Assembly: GCA_025351825.1 (NCBI GenBank) | Contig: JANXVE010000136.1 | Coordinates: 1-58,913 of the forward strand | Origin: Chamaesiphon sp. 341R_metabat_111 | GTDB taxonomy: Bacteria; Cyanobacteriota; Cyanobacteriia; Cyanobacteriales; Chamaesiphonaceae | Length of the DNA: 58,913 nucleotides | Reading direction: 5' to 3' | Part shown: positions 1-8,890 of the stretch, in pieces | Numbering within the stretch: the stretch's first letter is position 1 | Layout of the letters: each line of letters starts with the position of its first letter | Translations under genes and position numbers: made by a program | Notes under the pieces: generated by a model | What the model was told of the DNA's origin: nothing | The model's input: only the letters and a program-made list of their open reading frames with translations | Databases searched by the model: none

Positions 1-1
1 T

Positions 2-76
2 AGTTTAGCGATCGAATCTGTCAAGCAGATCTTAGAGCAGTATTTTCAAGCCGATCGTCCTGCTAAAAATACATAA
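2..76 (+). CDS. 3' end of an unidentified CDS (truncated by window edge)
   Basis: An open frame enters from the left edge and stops at TAA (74-76), giving 24 residues that end ADRPAKNT. The tail contains a short helix-like stretch (IESVKQILEQYF). It lies 51 bases before the DUF1822 gene on the same strand, so it may be the preceding gene of the same operon. In other cyanobacteria an ECF-like sigma factor is often found at this place, but nothing in these residues proves that. The fragment is too short to identify. Confidence 0.4.
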   Translation, partial: SLAIESVKQILEQYFQADRPAKNT

Positions 77-127
77 TTTCAGCTAGCTTGACCCAAGTAT
101 TTATCAGTCCCAATTAGGTTAATTTTT

Positions 128-1537
128 ATGAGTATTTCTACAAGCCAATCCCAACTATTGAAAACGATATATTCAGAACACATTTGGATCGATGTCGATT
201 TGTATGATTCCGATGTGCGATCGTATCTTCAGGCTGTCAGCGAGTATTTGACTGAATCACTTAATTTAGTTGTCAAACCAATTTTCCCCAGTGAAGAGTC
301 TCACTTACTCTTTGTGGATAAATTAGTCAATGGATTTGGCTTGTCAGTGTCGGGTGTCAGAATTGCCTTTATTCCCAGCCCCGCTCTAGATCTAATGGGG
401 TTTGAAGTCCCGCGAGAATGGGTCGAACTAACTAATTGGATCGCAGATTATTATGTGCCAGTTCAAGTCGATACCGAGCACAATTGCTTGCACCTGTGGG
501 GATTTATCTCACATCAGTATTTGTGCCAGAAAGCTACTCTAGATCTAAGTTTACACAGTTATGAAGTTGACGCGGTGGATCTAGTTAGCGACCTAGATTC
601 CCTTTGGACTGCTTGCGATCTCGTGGCGCGACAACTAATCCCCAGCGAACGTGGCGAAGTTCCAAGCTTGCCGCCATTATCCGAGCCAGAAGCGCGAAAG
701 CTAATCGATCGACTCAAGCAACAAAGATCGAGCTTTGTGGCTCGACTAGGCACATCCTTTGCCCAATGGGGAGCGATCCTAAATTCACCTGAGTATCTGA
801 CTATCTACGCCGAGCCAGAACTGGTAATCACGCAGATCGCGAGCTGGTTTCAGGCTCAAGTTAACTCGATTCAGCAGACAACCGCAAAATTAGTTAAAAA
901 AATCGAGCAGCTACCCGATCGCGACTGGATCTCGATCTATGGATCTTACGATCTATCTCTAGCTCTATCTGGGTACTTTTCCAAATCGATAGAGCCGCAG
1001 TTTAACATGGGGGGAATTGTCCGCATTAATAAACGAGAAATTCGCCAGATAGTGGAAAACTTGTATGCCAATCAAAACCCAAATAACCGAATAGATCTAC
1101 CTGAAAATATTGAATCGCCGCTGCTAATGTTGGTTTATCTGATTCAACACACCACTGATGAGACCCTTCGGTGGCAGGCGGCGGAACATCTGTGGACGAT
1201 CGATCCCGCCAATCATCACTACCAGCGCAAAATTAAGGATTTGGGACTGGTAATGCAGGGCTATAAATTGGGCTTAATGGTTGCGGCAATTCCGCTATTA
1301 GATGGTACTTACTCAATTTTGAACCGGATTTATGCGATCGGCGATCGACATTGTTTGCCACCCGATGTGCGATTGACTTTAGCAGCGGTGAGTGGTGAGC
1401 AACTATATCAAGTGGAGAGTCGTTCTACAGTAGCCGATCGCTATATTCAACTCTACTTTACTGCAAGTATTAGTGAGCGGTTTAATATTTGGGTGGAAAT
1501 GAATGACGCGCGCATCGTCGAAGCTTTTGCGGTCTGA
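128..1537 (+). CDS. DUF1822 family protein
   Basis: A 469-residue soluble protein with no signal peptide or membrane segment. It carries the DUF1822 signature: a FEVPREWVELTNWIADYYVPVQV stretch (about residues 96-119; 'PxEWVxLxxW..DYYVPVQV') followed by 'LHLWGFISHQYL', typical of this cyanobacterial family of unknown biochemical function. The middle (about 185-300) is rich in helices. ATG start; no strong Shine-Dalgarno is visible. The next gene, 76 bases downstream, encodes a CHAT-domain protein; from general knowledge DUF1822 and CHAT genes are recurrent neighbours in cyanobacteria, so a shared role in a signalling or stress module is inferred. Family assignment is fairly sure; function unknown. 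Confidence 0.75.
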   Translation: MSISTSQSQLLKTIYSEHIWIDVDLYDSDVRSYLQAVSEYLTESLNLVVKPIFPSEESHLLFVDKLVNGFGLSVSGVRIAFIPSPALDLMGFEVPREWVELTNWIADYYVPVQVDTEHNCLHLWGFISHQYLCQKATLDLSLHSYEVDAVDLVSDLDSLWTACDLVARQLIPSERGEVPSLPPLSEPEARKLIDRLKQQRSSFVARLGTSFAQWGAILNSPEYLTIYAEPELVITQIASWFQAQVNSIQQTTAKLVKKIEQLPDRDWISIYGSYDLSLALSGYFSKSIEPQFNMGGIVRINKREIRQIVENLYANQNPNNRIDLPENIESPLLMLVYLIQHTTDETLRWQAAEHLWTIDPANHHYQRKIKDLGLVMQGYKLGLMVAAIPLLDGTYSILNRIYAIGDRHCLPPDVRLTLAAVSGEQLYQVESRSTVADRYIQLYFTASISERFNIWVEMNDARIVEAFAV

Positions 1538-1613
1538 TTTTAATCTGGCGAGTTGGTAATAACTAGATCGATCGATATTCGCGCTAAATTAAGGTATGGG
1601 TGCTAACTGATTT

Positions 1614-4304
1614 GTGATTACTTTAGAAACCAAATTGATTATGAGCCATATCCGGATCGTCGATATCAATTCCAGTCCCGATTTGGAGCAATTATCGGCA
1701 ACTCTAACAATTGCAAGTATTGATGATGTGACTGGATCGATCGTCAGTCCGCCCCATCCAGTTGCCAAAGGCTCATTAAATATTCGATCGTTGGTAACGT
1801 TAAATAAACAAATTATTGAAAAATTCCAGGCAGCAACTACTCAAAACCGCTATTTTGGTGGAATCAAAATTCCAGAGGAAATGGTTATCAACGTAGCAGA
1901 TCCGATCGATGAATTGAGAACAGATATTCAGCAGCTTCAAGCAGCCATTAATCTCACGCTAGCTCAAGATACTTGGTCAACTATTCGGGAAGGACTACTG
2001 CAAAGCTTGATCGGCACGGATCCAGCCCAAACAATTAGACTAGTCATCCGCACTGATGATGTCAGTCTCCAGGCTTTGCCCTTAGAAGGAACGTCATTCA
2101 TTACCAATGTCCTTGCAGGGGAAAATAGAAATGTCAGCGTTGTATTCGCACCCCAAAAGCAGCCAAAGAGATTGAGTTGGCACGGCGCACCCAAAATTCT
2201 GTTAGTCCTGGGCAGTCAGAAAAATATCGAGCAGGTGATTTGTATTGAAGATCTAAAAAAACATTTCCCAGCTACTGCAAATTTTAGATCGATCGAGCCA
2301 CAATCGCCAGCAGAACTACTCAGGATCATTGCCGATGAGATATTTGATGTCATCATCATTGTTGGACATAGTTACGCTAATCCGAATGGAATTGATGGAC
2401 GAATTCAGATTAACGATCGAGATGATAGTATCTCGATTCAGGAATTGACCAATCCGTTCAAAGATAGTGTCAATCATGGTCTGAAATTGGTCATTTTAGC
2501 AGGTTGTTCGAGTATTGGTGTCGCTAGAGCATTGGCATCAAACACGATTGGGGTGCCCAATGTGATTGCTTTTAGAGTTCCCGTTCACTATCGCGTCTTG
2601 CAGCTCTTCTTCGATCGACTATTGACTAAATGGGTAGCTAATCGTCAAAGTCTAGAGGTTGCTTTAACTAATACTAGGGCAGAACTCAGCCTGTACGATC
2701 GAGACTGTCCTGGGGCATCAATTTTACCGATCTTATTGACTTCGCCCTACGATCCGCCCTTGTTATTTCCGATCGTCAGGACTAAACCAAAATTCAAATC
2801 TGGCTCAATCTTTTCAAAAATACTGCATATTCTGGTATTTCAACCTCTATTAACAATTAAGTTCAGAGGAAATCAAGTGAAAATACCACCAATTGTATTT
2901 ATTGGCGTGGCTGCCGCTCTATTGTTTCGGATGTTTACCACTGCGCCTCAATTAGCAGCTACCTGCAACAGCACGATTGGGGATGGAATTAGCTGTGGCG
3001 AAGAAATTCTACTCCGAGAAGGGAGTATTCGTCCCCAAGCAGATAAACAAGCTGGTGCTGATGCAATTGCCAGTAAAGATTATCCTAGAGCGATCCAATT
3101 TTTAAACCAAGCTTGGGCTGCCCAAAAAGATCCAGAAACGCTGATTATGCTGGAAAATGCCAAGCTAGCAGATCGCAAAATACCAATCAAAAGTATTGCC
3201 GTCACGATCCCTGGATCTCAATCTACCCCGCTAGATATTCCGACGAGTATGCTCAAAGCCGTCAGCTTTGCCCAGCAGCAGTGGAATGCAGATCCTAATC
3301 ATACCTGGAAACTAGAGGTTGTCCTGGTAGACGATAGCAATGACAAAAATAAGGTACGTGGACTAGCCGCTAATGACGATCGCAGTGACAAAAATCAGGT
3401 ACGTGGATTAGCCGCTAATCTCCTAGAAAGAGGCATAATTGCTGGAATTGGTAGTTATTCGTCAGAAGTAACTTTAGCAGCCAAAGATATCTATAATTCT
3501 AATCGGACGGTGTTAATTTCTAGTACGAGTACATCTACTGAGTTAACTAGTAAAAATTCGGATAGCTTCTTCTTCCGAGTCTGCTCAGACAATGAAATAT
3601 CTGGTAGACAAATTGCCGACTATCTCAAAAGTCACAAACACACTAAAATTGCCCTGTTTCATACAAGTGGTCGGACTTTTAGCGATTCGATGACCAAAGC
3701 TCTAAAAGCAAATATTCAAGGTGTGAGTATTGTCAAAGAATTTAACTTTAAGGGTAAAGGTGAAGCAATTGACGACATTCAAGCAGCCAAACAAGCTGGC
3801 GCACAGGCGATCGTCCTGATTCCCGATGCATATACCAGTTCAGATCCAGAACGTAATCGACTGCTGTCGATTATCCGTAAAAATAATGGCGACTTACCAA
3901 TTATTGGCAATGAAGTTGTCAAGGATCAAACTCTGTTTAATTTCAGTAGTCAGCAATTAAATAAACTAGTAATCAGCCTCCCCTGGCATTCCTCTAGCTA
4001 CCAAAACAATACGATCGCACTGCCTGATTTCTGGGGGAAAAAATCTCAATTGGATCACCGAATCGCAATGACTTATGATGCTACGCAGGTAGTAATCAAG
4101 GCTCTGGATTTGGTGCCGCTCGATCGAGATATTCGCGATGCACGTAAACAGGTTCAAGAGATCGTCAAAGATCCTAGTTTCAATCTGAATGGAATTACTG
4201 GAGAAATTAGCTTCAAAGGTAGCGACAGATCTCAGCCCATCAATAGTCTAGTCCAACCTAAATGCACTGCAACTAAATGTGAAGGCTTTCAGCCTGCACT
4301 ATAA
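1614..4304 (+). CDS. CHAT (caspase-like) domain - TM - periplasmic-binding-protein fusion
   Basis: An 896-residue fusion. Residues 1-390 form a CHAT peptidase-like domain: a hydrophobic strand then GHSYANP with His252, and VILAGCSSIG with Cys298, the expected caspase-type His/Cys dyad; the tail 'VALTNTRAELSLYD' is also CHAT-like. One hydrophobic segment (about 427-444, IVFIGVAAALLFRMF) would place the rest outside. After a short TPR-like stretch (about 475-520), residues 525-890 resemble a type I periplasmic binding protein of the leucine/amide family (VVLVDDS, GIIAGIGSYSSEVTLAA, VLISSTST, MTYDATQVVIKALDL). This arrangement suggests a sensor that couples an external ligand to an internal protease-like domain; that is inference. 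Start is GTG at 1614; an in-frame ATG at 1641 (residue 10) is equally possible. Residues 573-602 hold a tandem duplication. Photolyase follows after 32 bases. Confidence 0.75.
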   Translation: MITLETKLIMSHIRIVDINSSPDLEQLSATLTIASIDDVTGSIVSPPHPVAKGSLNIRSLVTLNKQIIEKFQAATTQNRYFGGIKIPEEMVINVADPIDELRTDIQQLQAAINLTLAQDTWSTIREGLLQSLIGTDPAQTIRLVIRTDDVSLQALPLEGTSFITNVLAGENRNVSVVFAPQKQPKRLSWHGAPKILLVLGSQKNIEQVICIEDLKKHFPATANFRSIEPQSPAELLRIIADEIFDVIIIVGHSYANPNGIDGRIQINDRDDSISIQELTNPFKDSVNHGLKLVILAGCSSIGVARALASNTIGVPNVIAFRVPVHYRVLQLFFDRLLTKWVANRQSLEVALTNTRAELSLYDRDCPGASILPILLTSPYDPPLLFPIVRTKPKFKSGSIFSKILHILVFQPLLTIKFRGNQVKIPPIVFIGVAAALLFRMFTTAPQLAATCNSTIGDGISCGEEILLREGSIRPQADKQAGADAIASKDYPRAIQFLNQAWAAQKDPETLIMLENAKLADRKIPIKSIAVTIPGSQSTPLDIPTSMLKAVSFAQQQWNADPNHTWKLEVVLVDDSNDKNKVRGLAANDDRSDKNQVRGLAANLLERGIIAGIGSYSSEVTLAAKDIYNSNRTVLISSTSTSTELTSKNSDSFFFRVCSDNEISGRQIADYLKSHKHTKIALFHTSGRTFSDSMTKALKANIQGVSIVKEFNFKGKGEAIDDIQAAKQAGAQAIVLIPDAYTSSDPERNRLLSIIRKNNGDLPIIGNEVVKDQTLFNFSSQQLNKLVISLPWHSSSYQNNTIALPDFWGKKSQLDHRIAMTYDATQVVIKALDLVPLDRDIRDARKQVQEIVKDPSFNLNGITGEISFKGSDRSQPINSLVQPKCTATKCEGFQPAL
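3330..3419 (+). repeat. 45-bp in-frame tandem duplication inside the CHAT-PBP gene
   Basis: Two adjacent 45-bp units (3330-3374 and 3375-3419) encode DDSNDKNKVRGLAAN and DDRSDKNQVRGLAAN. The units are about 90% identical, so the duplication is fairly recent but has drifted. It falls in the first strand-helix of the binding-protein fold, where relatives have only one such unit, adding 15 residues without breaking the frame. Confidence 0.9.
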
Positions 4305-4336
4305 CTATAGATAGAAGTCGATAAATTGCCGCTACT

Positions 4337-5815
4337 ATGTCCATCGCCAGTATCATTTTTCCCCACCAGCTTTTCCGCGAACATCCAGCCGTGATGCCTG
4401 GAAGGATCGTTTACTTGGTAGAAGAGTGGCTGTTTTTTCATCAGTATCGGTTTCATCAGCAAAAATTGCTGTTGCATCGGGCGACGATGCAGATGTATGC
4501 AGATTATCTAACGCAGCAAGGCTATGAGCTGCGCTATATTCCGGCGACGAGTGGAGACTGTGATATCCAGAAACTATTGGTGTCGATCGCTACAGCAGGG
4601 ATCGAGGAGCTGCACTACGCAGATGTGGTGGATGATTGGCTCCAGCAAAGGCTGACGGCGGGAGCCACAGAACAGGGAATTAAGTTAACAATATATTCCT
4701 CACCCAACTTTTTGGAAGATCCGGCTGATGTCGCAGAATTTTTTAATAGTCGCAAGAGCTATAAGCAAACTGATTTTTATGTCGATCGACGCAAGCACCA
4801 TCAGATCTTAATCGATTCTGCGGGTAAACCTGTGGGCGGACAGTGGACTTATGATGTGGACAATCGACTCAAGTATCCCAAGGATCGATCGGCTCCGGTG
4901 GTAAAGTTACCTGGATTGAATGAATATGTGCGGGAAGCTCAGACTTATGTGAGCCAACATTTTGGCCATAATTATGGCTCTGTCCAGCAACCATTTCCAG
5001 CGGGGTTTTATCCGACTACCTATCCAGAAGCCGATGCTTGGCTGGAGGATTTTCTGACGGTGCGATTTGCGGATTTTGGGGCTTATGAAGATGCGCTGGT
5101 ACTAGAGGAGACGATCTTGCATCACTCACTCCTATCGCCGCTGCTAAATATTGGATTATTGTCGCCCCGACAGATTATCGATGCAGCATTGGCCCGAATC
5201 GACAGCGTGCCCTTAAATAGTCTAGAAGGCTTCATTCGGCAGATTATGGGGTGGCGGGAGTTTATTCGGATTACCTACGTCAGACGGGGGCAGAGTCAGC
5301 GCACCAGGAACTATTGGGGCTTTACGAAGAAGATACCGGAGAGCTTCTGGAATGGTACTACTGGAATTTTACCCCTGGATGCAACAATTAAGAAAACGAT
5401 CGAGAGTGGCTACTGTCACCATATCGAGCGGCTGATGGTGGCGGGAAATTTTATGCTGCTGTGTGAATTTGACCCCGATGAGGTGCATCGCTGGTTTATG
5501 GAGATGTATGTGGATGCATATGACTGGGTAATGGTGCCCAATGTATATGCAATGAGTCAATTTGCCGACGGGGGTGGGATGTGTACCAAGCCTTATATCA
5601 GTGGCAGCAATTATCTGATGAAGATGAGCAATTTCAAAAAGGGTGATTGGCAGCCGATTTGGGATGGTTTGTTTTGGCGGTTTATGCACGTTCATCGTGA
5701 GTTCTTTTTGAGCAATCCACGCTTGGGAATGTTGGTCAGAACTTTTGATAAGATGACTCCAGAGAAACAACAGCAGCACCTACTGGCAGCGGATCGATTC
5801 TTGGATTCAATTTAG
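4337..5815 (+). CDS. Cryptochrome/photolyase family protein (COG3046, FeS-BCP type)
   Basis: A 492-residue flavoprotein of the prokaryotic (6-4) photolyase / FeS-BCP group. Seen: N-terminal Rossmann-like antenna domain (IIFPHQLF, about 1-130); the helical FAD domain with EGFIRQIMGWREFIR (about 297-311), YCHHIERLM (359-367), and WVMVPNVYAMSQFADGG (397-413) followed by CTKPYISGSNYLMKMS. In the family four cysteines bind a [4Fe-4S] cluster. Cys360 is kept, but the YCxxC pair after 'KMS' is replaced (K434, D437) and the CPF cysteine is absent (QPIWDGLFW), so a cluster is probably not formed. Expected role: light-driven DNA repair or blue-light sensing. ATG start; the symporter gene follows 9 bases downstream, suggesting cotranscription. 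Confidence 0.85.
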   Translation: MSIASIIFPHQLFREHPAVMPGRIVYLVEEWLFFHQYRFHQQKLLLHRATMQMYADYLTQQGYELRYIPATSGDCDIQKLLVSIATAGIEELHYADVVDDWLQQRLTAGATEQGIKLTIYSSPNFLEDPADVAEFFNSRKSYKQTDFYVDRRKHHQILIDSAGKPVGGQWTYDVDNRLKYPKDRSAPVVKLPGLNEYVREAQTYVSQHFGHNYGSVQQPFPAGFYPTTYPEADAWLEDFLTVRFADFGAYEDALVLEETILHHSLLSPLLNIGLLSPRQIIDAALARIDSVPLNSLEGFIRQIMGWREFIRITYVRRGQSQRTRNYWGFTKKIPESFWNGTTGILPLDATIKKTIESGYCHHIERLMVAGNFMLLCEFDPDEVHRWFMEMYVDAYDWVMVPNVYAMSQFADGGGMCTKPYISGSNYLMKMSNFKKGDWQPIWDGLFWRFMHVHREFFLSNPRLGMLVRTFDKMTPEKQQQHLLAADRFLDSI

Positions 5816-5824
5816 AGGCGCACG

Positions 5825-7051
5825 ATGAAAAAAATTCCGTTGTATGTACAGATTATTATTGCGTTAATTATTGCAGTGATAGTTGGGGTACTTTTGGGCG
5901 CGGGTAGCCCGATTTTGGACAAGGAAACGATCGAGCATTTAGCATTACCCTGTACGCTAATTCTCAAGGCACTACGGACACTGGCAACACCGCTAATCTT
6001 TCTGGCAATTCTGCATACATTTCTCACCGCTGATATTCCCAGTCGATCGGGACGGAAGTTATCAGTATTGTTAATGACTAATACGCTGGTTGCGATCGGA
6101 ATTGGTTTATTAGTTGCCAATGTTTTACGTCCTGGTGCTGGTGGTAGTGCCCTCGCGGTAGCTCAAAGTACCAAGCCTGTAGTCAAACAACTCGATCCGT
6201 GGGGATTGCTTGCAGATATTATTCCCGATTCGGTGGTGAAACCATTGGTAGATAATAATGTGATTTCGCTGATCTTTGTGGCTCTCGCATTTGGGATTGT
6301 GCTCAGAGCAATTAAGACAGAACAAGTGCAATTAGGACAACGAGATTACCTCGCGATCGAACAAGGTGTGGGCACATTATTTGATGCCGTAATTAGAATC
6401 CTCCACTGGGTAATTGCATTGGTACCGATCGCAGTATTTGGAATTGTATCCAAGACAATTGCACTGCAAGGATTTGCACCATTCAAATCCCTCGGCTCGT
6501 TTGTCTTGGCGGTAATTGTGGCATTATTATTGCAAGGTGCTTATTATTTGACTAGAGTAAAAATTAGCTCTTGGCTATCGCCCCAACAATTTGTTCGAGG
6601 TGGCTCCGATGCGTTGATTACCGCTTTTTCGACAGCTTCCTCGACAGCGACGATGCCAATCACCTTTGAATCATTGCAAAAAATGGGCTTGCGGGAGTCA
6701 TCAGCATCCCTGGGCGCACTGGTTGGCAGTAACTTCAATAATGACGGTACCGCCCTGTATGAGGCAATGTCAGCCCTGTTTATCTCCCAGGTAATCGGTC
6801 AAAATTTGGAACTACCACAGCAGCTCATGGTAATGTTGACTTCGATCGTCGCATCTGTAGGCGCAGCAGGCATTCCAGAAGCGGGTTTGGTGACGATGAC
6901 GCTGGTATTTAGCTCTGTGGGGCTACCGACGGAGTACATTGCGATCCTAATTACGGTAGACTGGTTTCTCGATCGATGTCGTACCGCGATCAATGTCATG
7001 GGTGACATGACTGTCAGTGCCATCATTGATGGTAAACACCGCCAAGCATAA
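5825..7051 (+). CDS. Dicarboxylate/amino acid:cation symporter (DAACS, SLC1-like)
   Basis: A 408-residue inner-membrane protein with the elevator-type GltPh/DctA fold: about eight transmembrane helices plus two re-entrant hairpins. Diagnostic motifs are seen: the serine-rich HP1 loop FSTASSTATMP (about 277-287), a TM7 motif NNDGTALYEA in place of the usual NMDGTALYE, the HP2 GIPEAGLV, and TM8 DRCRTAINVMGD. These bind Na+ and an acidic or neutral amino acid or dicarboxylate; the exact substrate cannot be read. The NMDGT to NNDGT change touches a sodium-site residue and is worth noting. ATG start at 5825, 9 bases after the photolyase stop. Confidence 0.88.
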   Translation: MKKIPLYVQIIIALIIAVIVGVLLGAGSPILDKETIEHLALPCTLILKALRTLATPLIFLAILHTFLTADIPSRSGRKLSVLLMTNTLVAIGIGLLVANVLRPGAGGSALAVAQSTKPVVKQLDPWGLLADIIPDSVVKPLVDNNVISLIFVALAFGIVLRAIKTEQVQLGQRDYLAIEQGVGTLFDAVIRILHWVIALVPIAVFGIVSKTIALQGFAPFKSLGSFVLAVIVALLLQGAYYLTRVKISSWLSPQQFVRGGSDALITAFSTASSTATMPITFESLQKMGLRESSASLGALVGSNFNNDGTALYEAMSALFISQVIGQNLELPQQLMVMLTSIVASVGAAGIPEAGLVTMTLVFSSVGLPTEYIAILITVDWFLDRCRTAINVMGDMTVSAIIDGKHRQA

Positions 7052-7109
7052 TCAGGATTTAGAGGATTTTCCGGATTTAGAGGATTATGTTGTTGGTGTG
7101 AATCGTATT

Positions 7110-7165
7110 CCCTCATCCTCCCAGTCCCCCAGTCCCCCAGTCCCCAGTCTCCCAATTCCCCGCCC
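7110..7165 (+). repeat. C-rich minisatellite abutting the bestrophin start
   Basis: About 56 bases made of CCCAGTC/CCCCCAGT-like units run up to the bestrophin ATG, so no Shine-Dalgarno precedes that start. Just upstream (7050-7085) a unit close to GGATTTAGAGGATT is repeated twice. Confidence 0.75.
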
Positions 7166-8095
7166 ATGAGTCTAGAACAAAAAAACTGGTTTAAACTTGC
7201 CTTTCGAGTCCAAGGTTCGGTGATTCCGACGATCGCTAGTCGAGTAATATGCTGTGGGGCTTTTGGGCTGTTAATCTCGGTTTTAGCTTACTATCAGATC
7301 GCAGTTAGTTCTAAGGCATTGGGCGGTGTTGTGCCCAGTATTGTCCTGGGTTTACTATTGGTATTTCGGACAAATACTGCCTATGAGCGATTTTGGGAAG
7401 GGCGCAAAGCTTGGGGCGCGATCGTCAATAATATTCGCAATTTAGCTAGACTAATTTGGGTTGCTATTGTCGAAATCGATCCGATTCATCGGTATGAAAA
7501 AGAGGAAATATTGCGGCTATTGGTGGCATTTGCAGTAGCGACTAAATTGCATTTGCGATCGCAGCCAGTTGACGACAGATTAGCAGAACTAGTCTCGCCA
7601 GTCCAATTTTCCAAGCTCCAAGTGGCTAATAATCCACCGCTAGAAATCGCGTTCTGGATTAGTGACTACCTTCAGGCAAAATATGAACAGAGCCAAATTA
7701 GTTCATATCAAATGAATGAATTGCAGAGTATCTTGAATGGATTAGTTGATATGCTCGGAGCTTGCGAACGAATTCTCCGCACCCCGATTCCCTTGGCTTA
7801 TGTGATTCACCTCAAGCAATTATTGCTAATTTATTGTTTATTACTGCCTTTTCAAGTTGTTGATGAGTTGAAATGGTGGACGGCTCCAGTGGTAGCTCTA
7901 GTTAGCTTTACCCTATTTGGGATCGAAGCGATCGGGGTCGAAATCGAAAATCCATTTGGTACCGATCCCAATGATTTACCCCTCGATCCAATCTGCAATA
8001 CGATCGAAAAAAATATCGACGATCTAATTAGTATTGAGCCACATTATCGCCGCGCAGGGATGTATGGCAGTGGTGAGATGGAACAGCTTAATTAG
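7166..8095 (+). CDS. Bestrophin-family (UPF0187) anion channel
   Basis: A 309-residue membrane protein of the bacterial bestrophin family. Seen: the N-terminal helix (about 28-48), the pore stretch around residues 55-75 ending LGLLLVFRTNTAYERFWEGRKAWG, which is the family signature, a long helical middle with few hydrophobic stretches, and two further hydrophobic segments (about 228-262) followed by GIEAIGVEIENPFGTDPNDLPLD, the acidic C-terminal belt. Bacterial homologues are pentameric channels; cyanobacterial and plant thylakoid bestrophins conduct chloride and can influence proton motive force or bicarbonate entry. Which applies here is unknown. The ATG follows directly on a C-rich repeat, and the stop codon lies in a hairpin shared with the convergent regulator gene. 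Confidence 0.88.
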   Translation: MSLEQKNWFKLAFRVQGSVIPTIASRVICCGAFGLLISVLAYYQIAVSSKALGGVVPSIVLGLLLVFRTNTAYERFWEGRKAWGAIVNNIRNLARLIWVAIVEIDPIHRYEKEEILRLLVAFAVATKLHLRSQPVDDRLAELVSPVQFSKLQVANNPPLEIAFWISDYLQAKYEQSQISSYQMNELQSILNGLVDMLGACERILRTPIPLAYVIHLKQLLLIYCLLLPFQVVDELKWWTAPVVALVSFTLFGIEAIGVEIENPFGTDPNDLPLDPICNTIEKNIDDLISIEPHYRRAGMYGSGEMEQLN

Positions 8096-8190
8096 TGGTT
8101 TAGTTGTTAGTGGTTTAGCAAATATAGAGGGCGCAAGCGTCCCATAGGCTAAACCACCAGAAACTAAACCACTAAACCACTAAACCACTA
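8093..8190. terminator. Hairpin of TAAACCACTA decamers between convergent genes
   Basis: A 27-base arm (8093-8119) pairs with 8148-8174 with few mismatches; the arms are built from TAGTGGTTTAG / CTAAACCACTA units, and the right arm adds two more units to about 8190. The left arm includes the bestrophin TAG stop. It sits between two convergent genes and could act as a bidirectional terminator, though no U-tract follows. Confidence 0.6.
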
Positions 8191-8196
8191 AATCAT

Positions 8197-8625
8197 TTAT
8201 TTCATTGGTCTAGCATTGACTTTCAGACCTGAGAGCATTTTGATTTTGGAGAGGATTTTTGCTTTTACAGCTTCGTACTCACCATAGTCACCGCCGACTG
8301 GTTTGGGGTAGATGTCTGAGGCACCAGCTTGAAGTAGTGCGAAGACATTTTTGGTATCATCTGATTTGACAGAATTGCTCAGAACCAGCACTGGGCGAGG
8401 ATAGTTTGCCATCACTTGCTTGGTGAGTTCCAAGCCATCCATGATGTCCATGTGGAAGTCGGTACAGATCACAGTCGGATTGGTGCGGGGAATCATTGCC
8501 AGAGCTTCTTGTCCATTCCGTGCGATGCCAACAATTTCGATTTCGGGCGCACTTTTGAATAGACGCTGCAATATTTCCATTGCTACGGGTGAATCTTCAA
8601 CGATCAGAACTTTTGTAGGAGCCAT
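8197..8625 (-). CDS. Single-domain response regulator, CheB-type receiver
   Basis: A 142-residue stand-alone receiver. Phosphoacceptor Asp56 lies in VICTDFHMDIMDG; acidic pair E10/D11 in LIVEDS; signalling Ser around 83 (VLVLSNSV) and Lys near 108 (IYPKPVGG). The 'GASDIYPKPVGGDYGEYEAV' ending is characteristic of CheB receivers, but no methylesterase domain follows. It is the last gene of the minus-strand chemosensory operon, behind CheA-REC, and is probably a phosphate target or sink of that kinase. The separation from cheA is 265 bases of repeat-rich DNA, so separate transcription is possible. Confidence 0.88.
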   Translation of the reverse strand: MAPTKVLIVEDSPVAMEILQRLFKSAPEIEIVGIARNGQEALAMIPRTNPTVICTDFHMDIMDGLELTKQVMANYPRPVLVLSNSVKSDDTKNVFALLQAGASDIYPKPVGGDYGEYEAVKAKILSKIKMLSGLKVNARPMK

Positions 8626-8890
8626 AGGATTTGAGGTTTAGTTGGGGTTTATCGTGGGGACGGAGGCTTTAGGCTGTGGTTTCTAGGCTTTAGGGGTCGG
8701 AAGCTGGGCTTTAGTAGAAAGGATGCGAGCATCCTAATCTACTATTCCCCATCTACCGTTTATTATTAACATTCCCTAATAGACTTCTTGCAAAAGTAAA
8801 AACTCAATCATTTCTAATATTCTTTTGTCTTGACACATCGTTGTTCTTGTCCATGTCTTCCCCTAAAGCCTAAAGCCTAAAGCCCAAAGC
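8626..8890. repeat. Intergenic (TAAAGCC)n heptamer hairpin, copy 1
   Basis: On the plus strand GGCTTTAG-type units (8648-8715) are followed about 150 bases later by their inverse complement, CCTAAAG repeated four times (8861-8893). The right arm reaches the stop of cheA, the left arm begins just after the start of the receiver gene. The spacer is A/T-rich with no gene seen. Confidence 0.8.

Noticed and set aside
5369-5779. Minus-strand open frame of 136 residues in the photolyase gene
   Set aside because: The photolyase motifs on the plus strand are unambiguous and this frame shows none.
8776-8800. Possible insertion-sequence end TAGACTTCTTGCAAAAGT
   Set aside because: Resembles known IS ends, but no partner end or transposase is present in the gap.
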